Below, piece after piece: positions 57,561-64,000 of a stretch of DNA of 64,000 nt; within the stretch, counting starts at the first letter, position 1; the number at the start of each line of letters is the position of its first letter. The stretch is from Bacillota bacterium (GTDB lineage: Bacteria; Bacillota; Negativicutes; Sporomusales; Sporomusaceae). The position numbers and the translations under genes were made by a program. The DNA lies in the NCBI GenBank assembly GCA_017889705.1, contig JAGGAB010000002.1, forward strand, positions 62,001-126,000, given 5' to 3'. The notes below the pieces were generated by a model. That model had not been told where the DNA came from. It saw only the letters and a program-made list of their open reading frames with translations, and did not search any database.

Positions 57561-58241
57561 TTACTTTTGATACCTTTTCAGGCTTTTCTCATCCAAAATA
57601 ATAATTTGGTGTTCCGCAAAATCAATAACCTTATCCTTTTTCAGCGAACTCAGCACCCGGCTTACCGTCTCCCGGGTTGTCCCCACCAAATTGGCTAAAT
57701 CCTGGCGTGTCATATCAATGGCAATCTGAACACCGCCGGCAACCGGCTGGCCATACTGCTTTGATAGGCGGCCAAGCACCTGGGCTGTGCGCGAAACGGT
57801 ATCAGATAATGCCAGTGTTCTGATCTTCATCTGGGCATGAATTAATTTTTTGCTCATCACTTGGATAATATGCAGCGCAATACGGCTGTTTTCTGCTACC
57901 ACATTCTCCAGGTCACTGTTTTTTATAATGCCGATAACCGAGTCTTCAATTGCCACAGATGTAGCTGGATAAGATCCCCGATTAAATAGCAGCACTTCGG
58001 CAAAAACTTCACCAGGTCCCAAAATATTAATAATGTGTTCGCGGCCGTCAGGTGCCATCTGCGTAATTTTAACCTTGCCACTTTTTATGTAATGAAAGCC
58101 TTCTCCCGGCTCACCTTCCATAAAAATTATCATATTTTTTTTATAGCGCCGTTCAATAGTAACTGTATTAATCGCAGCTAAATCGGCGGGAGCCAGTTCT
58201 TCGAAAATTGGTATATGCTTTAAATATTCCAAGCCCTGCAT
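57561..58241 (-). CDS. Crp/Fnr-family transcription regulator
   Basis: A 226-aa regulator. The cyclic-nucleotide-binding-like beta barrel (about 8-120) has GEVFAEVLLFNRGSYPATSVA, where the Arg that binds cAMP phosphate is replaced, so cAMP is unlikely. There is no N-terminal Cys set for an FNR cluster. The C-terminal HTH has TTRETVSRVLSSLKK; R-E-x-x-x-R equals the E. coli Crp residues that read TGTGA. The ligand is unknown (heme or redox in HcpR-like proteins). ATG 58241 follows GAGGAG. Confidence 0.9.
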   Translation of the reverse strand: MQGLEYLKHIPIFEELAPADLAAINTVTIERRYKKNMIIFMEGEPGEGFHYIKSGKVKITQMAPDGREHIINILGPGEVFAEVLLFNRGSYPATSVAIEDSVIGIIKNSDLENVVAENSRIALHIIQVMSKKLIHAQMKIRTLALSDTVSRTAQVLGRLSKQYGQPVAGGVQIAIDMTRQDLANLVGTTRETVSRVLSSLKKDKVIDFAEHQIIILDEKSLKRYQK

Positions 58242-58312
58242 GTCTTTCTCTCCTCTCACACACCAACGCAAACAATCACATTTACACCTACTGTTATTAT
58301 AATTATAACTAA

Positions 58313-58340
58313 AAAAGTCCAGCCCGCAAGCTGGACTTTT
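58313..58340 (-). terminator. Terminator downstream of the ferredoxin gene
   Basis: An 11-bp perfect stem (58313-58323 with 58330-58340), then a T run on the minus strand. A further hairpin (about 58360-58410, CCACGGTCTCCGC with GCGGAAACCATG) lies between it and the ferredoxin stop. Confidence 0.8.
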
Positions 58341-58435
58341 GTTGCCTACAAATAGGTTAACCTAAGCGCACCACGGTCTCCGCCTGCGCTACAGCTCAGC
58401 GGAAACCATGTTGTCTTTACCGTATAGGTAGCCCC

Positions 58436-58609
58436 CTATTCTCCAGGGCTGATAGCTCCTACCGGGCAAACGGCTGCACAAGCGCCGCAATCAATGCAAA
58501 GACCTGGGTCAATTTCATATTGGCTGTCGCCTTCCGAAATCGCCTCAACCGGACAAACCGGTGCACAGGCACCGCACTTCACACATTCAGAACTGATTTT
58601 AAATGCCAT
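58436..58609 (-). CDS. 2[4Fe-4S] ferredoxin
   Basis: A 57-aa clostridial-type ferredoxin with two CX2CX2CX3C motifs: C9, C12, C15, C19 and C38, C41, C44, C48. It is a likely electron carrier for KOR, Nfn and other ferredoxin enzymes. ATG 58609 follows AAGGAGG. It is monocistronic. Confidence 0.96.
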   Translation of the reverse strand: MAFKISSECVKCGACAPVCPVEAISEGDSQYEIDPGLCIDCGACAAVCPVGAISPGE

Positions 58610-58765
58610 GTTTAAGCCTCCTTCCTTGTTGCTGGTCGTCTTTGCGACGTCCACTTTAATTATACCGCAATTTGGACTTGAAGTCTGTGATAAAAATCAT
58701 ATTTAGTATCTGCAACTTAGCTTGATTTTAAGAAACTGTGTTCAAGGAAATTATTGTTTTCTTAT

Positions 58766-58911
58766 TTATCGGATGACAAACCTGTTCTAATACCCCTATC
58801 TCTAGGCGGGAGTATTACCCCTACGGCCACAGGCGAATGGCTAGACGTTAGGATAATTCGACTAAGATTCAGATGGGGTTCCCCCCCCCATCTGAATCAA
58901 GTCTCATTTAT
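58766..58911 (+). repeat. R1 repeat, long copy before the GH26-like gene
   Basis: A copy of about 146 bp: TTATCGGATGACAAACC, a weaker internal hairpin, GGCCACAGGCGAATGGCTAGA, GGATAATTCGACTAAGATTCAG, terminal hairpin with an eight-C loop side, CAAGTCTCATTTAT. It fills most of the gap between the ferredoxin and the GH26-like gene. Confidence 0.85.
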
Positions 58912-58956
58912 GATATAATGAAGTATATTTTAACCAAAACTAAAGGAGAAATGCTC

Positions 58957-60510
58957 ATGCCCAAGCTGTTTCAGCTAATTACTGCCATAGCACTGGCCGT
59001 AATGCTAGTAAGTCCGGTCAGCGCCGCCACGATTATTAATGGCCAATATGCCGATTATCAGGCCGGAACTTTCGATGATGTCAAGGTCACCGTTCCTGTT
59101 GACACTTACTATGAACGTTTAACTGATTATGCTAACGGCTATTCTGTGCTTGTCCCGCAAGGGCTAAAACTTGACGCTTCTTTATCGCCTGTAGTGACGG
59201 TTTTAACAAATGATCTAGTGCGCATGGAAATTTTTTATGACAATTTTACCAACACCGAGGCCTCTACTGCCGACTATATGGTGTACAGCAACAGGTTTTT
59301 AAATAACACCCGCGATCATACCTTGCTTGCCGATGATACATACCGGGAAAACGGTTTCAAAATCCACTTGCTGAACTGGACAAGACGCAAGCTTGCTCAC
59401 ATGCCTAATGACAAGAACTATTATGCCAGTATTGAGCTAGCCAAAAACTCCAATGAGGTTTACACAATTATTATTAAATCCACCCAGCCTATCGAAAATG
59501 CGGGAGAAATTGCCACAAGTTTTACATTGGTCGAACGGCAGGGAACACCGCAGTTTAACCGTACGGAAGCCAAATCGACTACACCTTTTAGTGCTGAAAC
59601 CCGTGCAGTTTACGACAAATTTTTCAGTGTATCAAGCCCGTTGCGCTGGGGTATTTTCGAGCCGGTCGCACCCCAGAAATTCGAAAATCTGGATGCACTC
59701 GAAGCCCGCCTCGATTATAAATTCCCAGTCTTGGTACGTTATCAGTCATTCACTGAAAGATTGCCGATCATGGCGCTTAATGCGGCTTATGAACGCGGCA
59801 GAATTGTGGAACTGACACTGCAAACCGGTTATGATTTCACTGACAACTCGAGTGTAATTTACGACATTCTGGATGGGAAATATGATGAGTATTTGGAAAT
59901 GTACGCCAAGCAGATAAAGTACTTTGGGCATCCTATTCTTTTTCGTTTAAACAATGAAATGAACGGTGACTGGTGCTGGTACTCTGCGCATTATTACAGT
60001 AAAGACGCCGAATTATATAAAGCCATGTGGCGCTATATTCGCAGCGTATTTGACGCCAACGGCATTGATAATGTCATCTGGGTCTGGAATCCACACGATT
60101 TATCCTTCCCTGCTTTTAAATGGAATCATCATATGATGTACTACCCTGGCGATGAATATGTGGATGTCGTCGGATTAACAGGCTATAATACCGGCACCTA
60201 TTTCCCCGGTGAAAGGTGGCGGGAGTTCTCCAGTATTTATCCGCAAGTTTATACCGAATATACCCAGCAATTTTCCAAGCCGTTTATGATTACCGAGTTT
60301 GGTTCCAATTCGTTTGGCGGCAATAAGCCCCAGTGGATGAACCGCATGTTTGAGCAAATCGGTCAATTTGATAAAATAAAAGTTGCTATTTGGTGGAACG
60401 GAATTGATCGCGATTCGCAAGGCAATCCCGGCCGCATCTATCTGTTGGACGAAACCGAGGAAACAACCGAAGCCTTCCGGCAAGGGTTAACCAAATTCAC
60501 CCGCCAGTAA
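58957..60510 (+). CDS. Secreted GH26-like glycoside hydrolase
   Basis: An exported 517-aa protein. Signal peptide about 1-23 (cleavage near VSA-A). Residues about 30-210 form a domain I do not recognise; residues about 225-515 look like a GH26 TIM barrel with the acid/base Glu in NNEMNGDWCWYSA and nucleophile Glu in FMITEFGS. GH26 enzymes cut beta-mannans or related glucans; an envelope or matrix glycan could be the target here. ATG 58957 is 8 nt after GGAG; two earlier ATGs are less well placed. Confidence 0.85.
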   Translation: MPKLFQLITAIALAVMLVSPVSAATIINGQYADYQAGTFDDVKVTVPVDTYYERLTDYANGYSVLVPQGLKLDASLSPVVTVLTNDLVRMEIFYDNFTNTEASTADYMVYSNRFLNNTRDHTLLADDTYRENGFKIHLLNWTRRKLAHMPNDKNYYASIELAKNSNEVYTIIIKSTQPIENAGEIATSFTLVERQGTPQFNRTEAKSTTPFSAETRAVYDKFFSVSSPLRWGIFEPVAPQKFENLDALEARLDYKFPVLVRYQSFTERLPIMALNAAYERGRIVELTLQTGYDFTDNSSVIYDILDGKYDEYLEMYAKQIKYFGHPILFRLNNEMNGDWCWYSAHYYSKDAELYKAMWRYIRSVFDANGIDNVIWVWNPHDLSFPAFKWNHHMMYYPGDEYVDVVGLTGYNTGTYFPGERWREFSSIYPQVYTEYTQQFSKPFMITEFGSNSFGGNKPQWMNRMFEQIGQFDKIKVAIWWNGIDRDSQGNPGRIYLLDETEETTEAFRQGLTKFTRQ

Positions 60511-60518
60511 CCGGCCTT

Positions 60519-60615
60519 ATAAAGAAAACACGGCTTGCGCCGAGCTTTAGCGAAGGCGGAAGTCGATGTTGCTCTTATCCTGTTTTTAAGAAAGTTATAC
60601 TTTCTGTTAGGGAAA
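60519..60615 (-). repeat. R2 repeat, copy 2
   Basis: About 97 bp between the GH26-like stop and its terminator, similar throughout to 57146-57243. On the minus strand the hairpin reads ACTTCCGCC...GGCGCAAG with one mismatch, and the AGAAAGT/ACTTTCT palindrome is intact. Confidence 0.8.
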
Positions 60616-60617
60616 CA

Positions 60618-60660
60618 AAACTGCCGGCGTGAACTAATCACGCCGGCAGTTTATTATTTG
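60618..60660. terminator. Bidirectional terminator
   Basis: A 14-bp perfect stem (60618-60631 with 60639-60652) with T-rich tracts on both sides, between the convergent GH26-like and GGDEF genes. Confidence 0.88.
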
Positions 60661-60680
60661 TATCCACATTATGAAAAATC

Positions 60681-62546
60681 TTATGACTTGCGGCGATGCC
60701 GTTTGATCGACATCATAATAAATTTGCGGGCTTCCTCCCGGTTGACGGGTTTACGGCTCTCCATTTCCTGTATTGCCCGTTCCCAGGCGGCAGCCAGACT
60801 TTCTCCGGTTTTGGCCATGGTTGTTCCAGTTGTTATACTAAGCGGCAGCTCCGGATGGCGCAGATTATGAAGATCAATATTATACTTAATATCTTTTTTC
60901 ACGTCTTCCAGCGCTTCTGGTGAAACTTCGTAAAACATAGCAACAAACCTGTCACCGTCCATGCGGGCCGCTATACAGTCAGAACCGGCAACCTGTTTAA
61001 GAATATCGGCGGCGGCTGTGATAATGGTATCACCAGCCAAATTTCCTAAAAAGTCGTTGATTACTTTCATACCGTCAATACTTAAAACAATAAACCCTAT
61101 ATCAGGTTTACCATACCGGGCAGCTATTTTTTTCTCAAATACCGACCGGGTATATAGAGTTGTCAACCCATCACCTGCAGGCAAATCATCCATACTCATT
61201 GTTTTAAACTCCGTCGCAGCCAGTCGCTGTTGCTGTTTTTCAACAAGCTCCTGGCGGTCAATCGTGTTTGTCTCCGCAGGTTCTATCTGTGGTTCTAATT
61301 TAGGTTCAGATTTAAGTTTACGCAACTGAGCAGCTATTGGTTCAAACTCACTGGGAATAACCGGCTCTTTTTGGGCGGCGGCGCGACTTCCTTTATACGC
61401 AGCCGCTGCCAGCATCTTATCAATGACAGCCGCCGGTGTTGGCGCAACTACTTCCGCAGCCATATTATTCTGCCGTTTTTTGGCGGCAATAATCCTAGTG
61501 GTTTTAGCAGCATCACCAGCGAACGAAACCGTGCCCGCCTCTGAAGCAACATTTGCCGTCTCAGCGGCAATTCTTTCAATGAGCTTTGTAGCGGCAAGCG
61601 TTTTTGCTGCTGCTGCATCACTATCAGGCAGCGACTTCTTTTCTGCCGCCTGATCGGCATCAGCTGAATTTAACGCAATTATTTCGGCTATCTTTCTGAC
61701 AGCAATACTTTCCGGAGGTTCTGACGCCGTGCCGCCAAAATCTTTTATAAACAAACCGGCTTCCTCATCAGGCAGCAATCCGGGTGCCACTCTGTTGCCC
61801 ATAGGTCTTGGAGCTTTTCTGGTTCTCAGCTTTTCACGCTCAGCCGTTTTTGATCGCGCTGCCTCAAAGGGTAACTCCACAACTTCCCGGGAACGGCGCA
61901 ATAGATAGCCCAATGCCAGTAAAGGAATAATCCCTAAAAGATACATGCCTGCCAACCAAGCCAACCAGCGGCCGGCAACCTGCTGTTCACTAATACCGAC
62001 AGGTGCTAAGTTCGCAAACATTGCCTCAATAGTTTCCTGGCGAATAACGCCGTAGAAAACACCGGTGACCACTCCATCGACAGTAGCTGGCACAGCGATC
62101 ACCGTAACTTCTTCACTTAATAGCCAGTCAGTTCCTGTGACTCGCCCCATAAACTCCCGACCGGCAGCCGCATCAACAAAATAATTCTTGCCGGCAATAT
62201 TTTGAACACCACTCTGACTTGTATCAAACTGAACTTTGCCGTCAGCTCCCGCATAACCAAGTGCCGCAAGCTCCGTAGTCTGGAAACTGCGTAAATCAGT
62301 AGGCAACGCCTCCGGATCACTCAGGGAGACTGCATTAATTTTTGCAATACTTCTCAGATATGTTGTCTGCCCTGACAACCAGTAGACTTCGGCTTCAGCT
62401 CTGAGTTTTGCATCCTGTATCTGATTAAGTTCTGTTACATATTGCTTTTCAACAAACATTACTTCTGCACCGAAAATTAAGGGTAACACCAAGGCTGCCA
62501 ATATCACAAGTTTGATGATATTACCCTTTGTATTCATTGTTTGCAT
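60681..62546 (-). CDS. Cache-domain GGDEF protein with degenerate active site
   Basis: A 621-aa membrane protein. TM helix about 10-30, extracellular cache-like sensor (about 35-190), second TM (about 205-225), a long Ala/Glu-rich cytoplasmic linker (about 230-450) and a GGDEF domain (about 455-610). The GGDEF motif reads DGDRF (about 530-534), so diguanylate cyclase activity is doubtful; a c-di-GMP or GTP sensing role is possible. The RxxD inhibitory site is not evident. ATG 62546 (MQTMN) follows GGGGG. Confidence 0.88.
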   Translation of the reverse strand: MQTMNTKGNIIKLVILAALVLPLIFGAEVMFVEKQYVTELNQIQDAKLRAEAEVYWLSGQTTYLRSIAKINAVSLSDPEALPTDLRSFQTTELAALGYAGADGKVQFDTSQSGVQNIAGKNYFVDAAAGREFMGRVTGTDWLLSEEVTVIAVPATVDGVVTGVFYGVIRQETIEAMFANLAPVGISEQQVAGRWLAWLAGMYLLGIIPLLALGYLLRRSREVVELPFEAARSKTAEREKLRTRKAPRPMGNRVAPGLLPDEEAGLFIKDFGGTASEPPESIAVRKIAEIIALNSADADQAAEKKSLPDSDAAAAKTLAATKLIERIAAETANVASEAGTVSFAGDAAKTTRIIAAKKRQNNMAAEVVAPTPAAVIDKMLAAAAYKGSRAAAQKEPVIPSEFEPIAAQLRKLKSEPKLEPQIEPAETNTIDRQELVEKQQQRLAATEFKTMSMDDLPAGDGLTTLYTRSVFEKKIAARYGKPDIGFIVLSIDGMKVINDFLGNLAGDTIITAAADILKQVAGSDCIAARMDGDRFVAMFYEVSPEALEDVKKDIKYNIDLHNLRHPELPLSITTGTTMAKTGESLAAAWERAIQEMESRKPVNREEARKFIMMSIKRHRRKS

Positions 62547-62763
62547 GCGAATCCCCCTGTAAACGTATCCCCTGATACTGCGCCGTCTTTTCGCGCAGGC
62601 CCGTGCCGTTACTGTATTTGTCCTGATACAGGCGGCTATCTTCTCTTTACGACCTAACAATATCCAAGATATTATTTGACACAACGCTTTAATATCCTGC
62701 CCACATTAACCCTTACTTGCTACCGCGCATACAATATAGAAGATTATTGGGAGGTGAATATAT

Positions 62764-63360
62764 ATGGCCTTATTCCGGGCTTACAAAAAATCAACTAAAC
62801 CCAAACCGATTGTATATGACGATATGTCCTGCACGACAGAGCTTTGTCCCAACCATCCTGATTTATTACTGCTCCGCGACGCAGCCGCTGACGAACGCAA
62901 TGCCATTGCGTTTTATCTGGAAGCATCCCGAACGGCTTGCCTGCCCCGGCTATTTCTCGATGTAGCCGAAGACGAAATGCAGCACTATGTTGAAATCATG
63001 CGCGAAGTTTCCCGTCTGGATCCAGTACAGGCTCAGATGTTTAGCGAGCAGGAGCTTGATATCCTACTCATGACCCGGCCCTTATTCAAACCCAAAGCCA
63101 AAGCAGTTGAAGCCGGCGATATCCAGGTAGTTCCCCCTAGCCGCAAAGAGATGCCAACCGTCATCCTGCTAACCAAAGCCTTAAATGACGAACTCCTGGC
63201 AACAAATAAATATCAAAAATATATGGAAACAGCCGAAGATCCCGAAGTCCAGCGTCTGTTCTGCCATTTGATGAATGAAGAAAAAGAACATATTGCCGAG
63301 TTCACCGCAGCGCTGTTTGAACTTACCCACGAACCGCTGCCGCCGGAAGAAGAAGCTTAG
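62764..63360 (+). CDS. Ferritin-like di-iron protein
   Basis: A 198-aa four-helix-bundle protein with two copies of a carboxylate-bridged iron motif: DERNAIAFYLEA...AEDEMQHYVEI and NDELLATNKYQKY...MNEEKEHIAEF (Exx H in each half). A CTTELC segment near residue 23 is a possible extra site. It resembles rubrerythrin/ferritin-like proteins of anaerobes, which handle iron or peroxide. Ribosome site GGGAGGTGA. Confidence 0.88.
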   Translation: MALFRAYKKSTKPKPIVYDDMSCTTELCPNHPDLLLLRDAAADERNAIAFYLEASRTACLPRLFLDVAEDEMQHYVEIMREVSRLDPVQAQMFSEQELDILLMTRPLFKPKAKAVEAGDIQVVPPSRKEMPTVILLTKALNDELLATNKYQKYMETAEDPEVQRLFCHLMNEEKEHIAEFTAALFELTHEPLPPEEEA

Positions 63361-63373
63361 TACTTAATAACTG

Positions 63374-63399
63374 AAAAGGATAGGTATTTCCTATCCTTT
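63374..63399 (+). terminator. Terminator of the ferritin-like gene
   Basis: A 9-bp stem AAAGGATAG (63375-63383) with 63391-63399; weak T tract on plus. It touches the stop of the convergent gene. Confidence 0.6.
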
Positions 63400-63748
63400 A
63401 CTTGCCCTTACGGTGTACAGGCTGTTTGGCGCTCGTTTCAGTTTTAGTTTTTACTTTAGCCGGTACGGCAGTCAGTATTACCTGGTTATCCTGGCAGGCA
63501 ACCTTAACTTGATAATCTACAATACCTTGTTTATAAAGATTAAGTTTGAGTTCCAGCAGGGCCTTGCCAACCGACTCTTTGAGTTCTGGCGTAAGATAGG
63601 CATTATTAATATCTTCTGCCGCATCTTTTTTTGCCATTTTTACCGGTCTTGGAACAGTTTCTTCCAAGATTTCAGTCTCAAAGGTGGACTCTTCCTGCCA
63701 CCCTTTAAGCATCTCGCTATCGCTAAGATTTTTCTTGATTTTTACCAA
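63398..63748 (-). CDS. Unrecognised small charged protein
   Basis: A 116-aa protein, lysine- and glutamate-rich, with a likely helical middle (LTPELKESVGKALLELKLNLY) and a short beta-like segment after it. Not recognised. TTG 63748 is eight nt after GGGAGG and gives the best start; the earlier ATG has no ribosome site. Confidence 0.65.
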   Translation of the reverse strand: MVKIKKNLSDSEMLKGWQEESTFETEILEETVPRPVKMAKKDAAEDINNAYLTPELKESVGKALLELKLNLYKQGIVDYQVKVACQDNQVILTAVPAKVKTKTETSAKQPVHRKGK

Positions 63749-63871
63749 ACTAATTACCTCCCGGATATCCCACACCAAATTAGACATGCTGCACTTTTGA
63801 TATTCTAGTATTTCTTTACCTGCGCCTTCAAATCCTTCCGCTAAATAAACAGTGACTTAAGGGTAACAAAA

Positions 63872-63909
63872 ACAGTGAGAATTTCAGGTATTCCTGAGAT
63901 TCTCACTGT
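63872..63909 (-). terminator. Terminator of the edge gene
   Basis: A stem with arms ACAGTGAGAAT and ATTCTCACTGT plus inner TCAGG/CCTGA, followed on the minus strand by TTTTTG. Confidence 0.85.
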
Positions 63910-63921
63910 CCATTCACGCAA

Positions 63922-64000
63922 TTAGTCTTCCCGGATGGTACCGTCTGTACCAATAATTACAACCTGCCAGGGAATCATTTTGCCGCTTTGCAGCAGCGCC
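63922..64000 (-). CDS. 3' end of a gene cut by the right edge
   Basis: The minus strand has an open frame from the window edge to TAA at 63922-63924, ending PWQVVIIGTDGTIRED. A strong terminator follows. Only 25 residues are visible, so the product cannot be named. Confidence 0.6.
   Translation of the reverse strand, partial: ALLQSGKMIPWQVVIIGTDGTIRED

Overview
This window comes from an anaerobic, endospore-forming Firmicute, most likely a Negativicute of the Sporomusa/Pelosinus type. The evidence is a set of sporulation genes (spoVT, a SpoVB-like flippase, fin, spo0F, spoIID), the RNA polymerase delta subunit, and ferredoxin-based metabolism (NfnAB-type transhydrogenase, a 2-oxoacid:ferredoxin oxidoreductase, a RACo-like corrinoid activator). 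Codon and base use look uniform. I see no prophage, transposase, rRNA, tRNA or CRISPR array. The genus is an inference from gene content.

Layout. 1-9.5 kb (minus strand) is a housekeeping/sporulation block in Bacillus-like order: PrsW-like protease, fin, mfd, spoVT, SpoVB-like flippase, yabN/mazG, hup, then an apparently orphan OmpR-type regulator. 9.7-11.4 kb holds a secreted metallophosphatase homologue that has lost its metal ligands, then a hairpin-rich gene-poor stretch. 11.4-23.5 kb is another conserved block: LysM/M23 peptidase, glpX, fsa, a zinc-ribbon protein, spo0F, a membrane protein, yip1-sppA, pyrG, rpoE, argS, DUF1934. 23.7-27.8 kb concerns the envelope: spoIID, a VanW-like protein, a divergent Mur ligase and a small cytochrome b. 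27.8-36.7 kb carries speD, DUF2156, a VOC protein, fused purL, pit with its DUF47 partner, and a small multidrug-resistance-type protein. 37-44.3 kb is redox-rich: RACo-like activator, NfnAB, an unknown Cys/His protein with a siroheme reductase carrying a DUF1858 tail, and DUF1450. 44.4-48.4 kb is a DASS transporter with a LytS/LytTR two-component pair. 48.5-57.5 kb is serA behind a T-box leader, then glcE-glcF-glcD-korD-korA-korB-korC. 57.5-64 kb has a Crp/Fnr regulator, a ferredoxin, a GH26-like secreted protein, a cache-GGDEF protein with a degenerate GGDEF motif, a ferritin-like protein and an incomplete gene at the right edge.

How genes may work together. SerA, a GlcDEF-type 2-hydroxyacid dehydrogenase and a KOR-type ferredoxin oxidoreductase lie in one direction and could form a route that recovers 2-hydroxyglutarate made by SerA and passes 2-oxoglutarate on to succinyl-CoA and reduced ferredoxin. 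NfnAB would link ferredoxin, NADH and NADPH. A TGTGA-N6-TCACA site before the siroheme reductase fits the recognition helix of the Crp/Fnr protein encoded 14 kb away.

The least expected features are two dispersed intergenic repeat families. R1 has five clear copies and one partial; R2 has two copies. R1 copies abut stop codons or a Shine-Dalgarno site. One R2 copy sits inside the serA leader between two T-box antiterminator-terminator modules.
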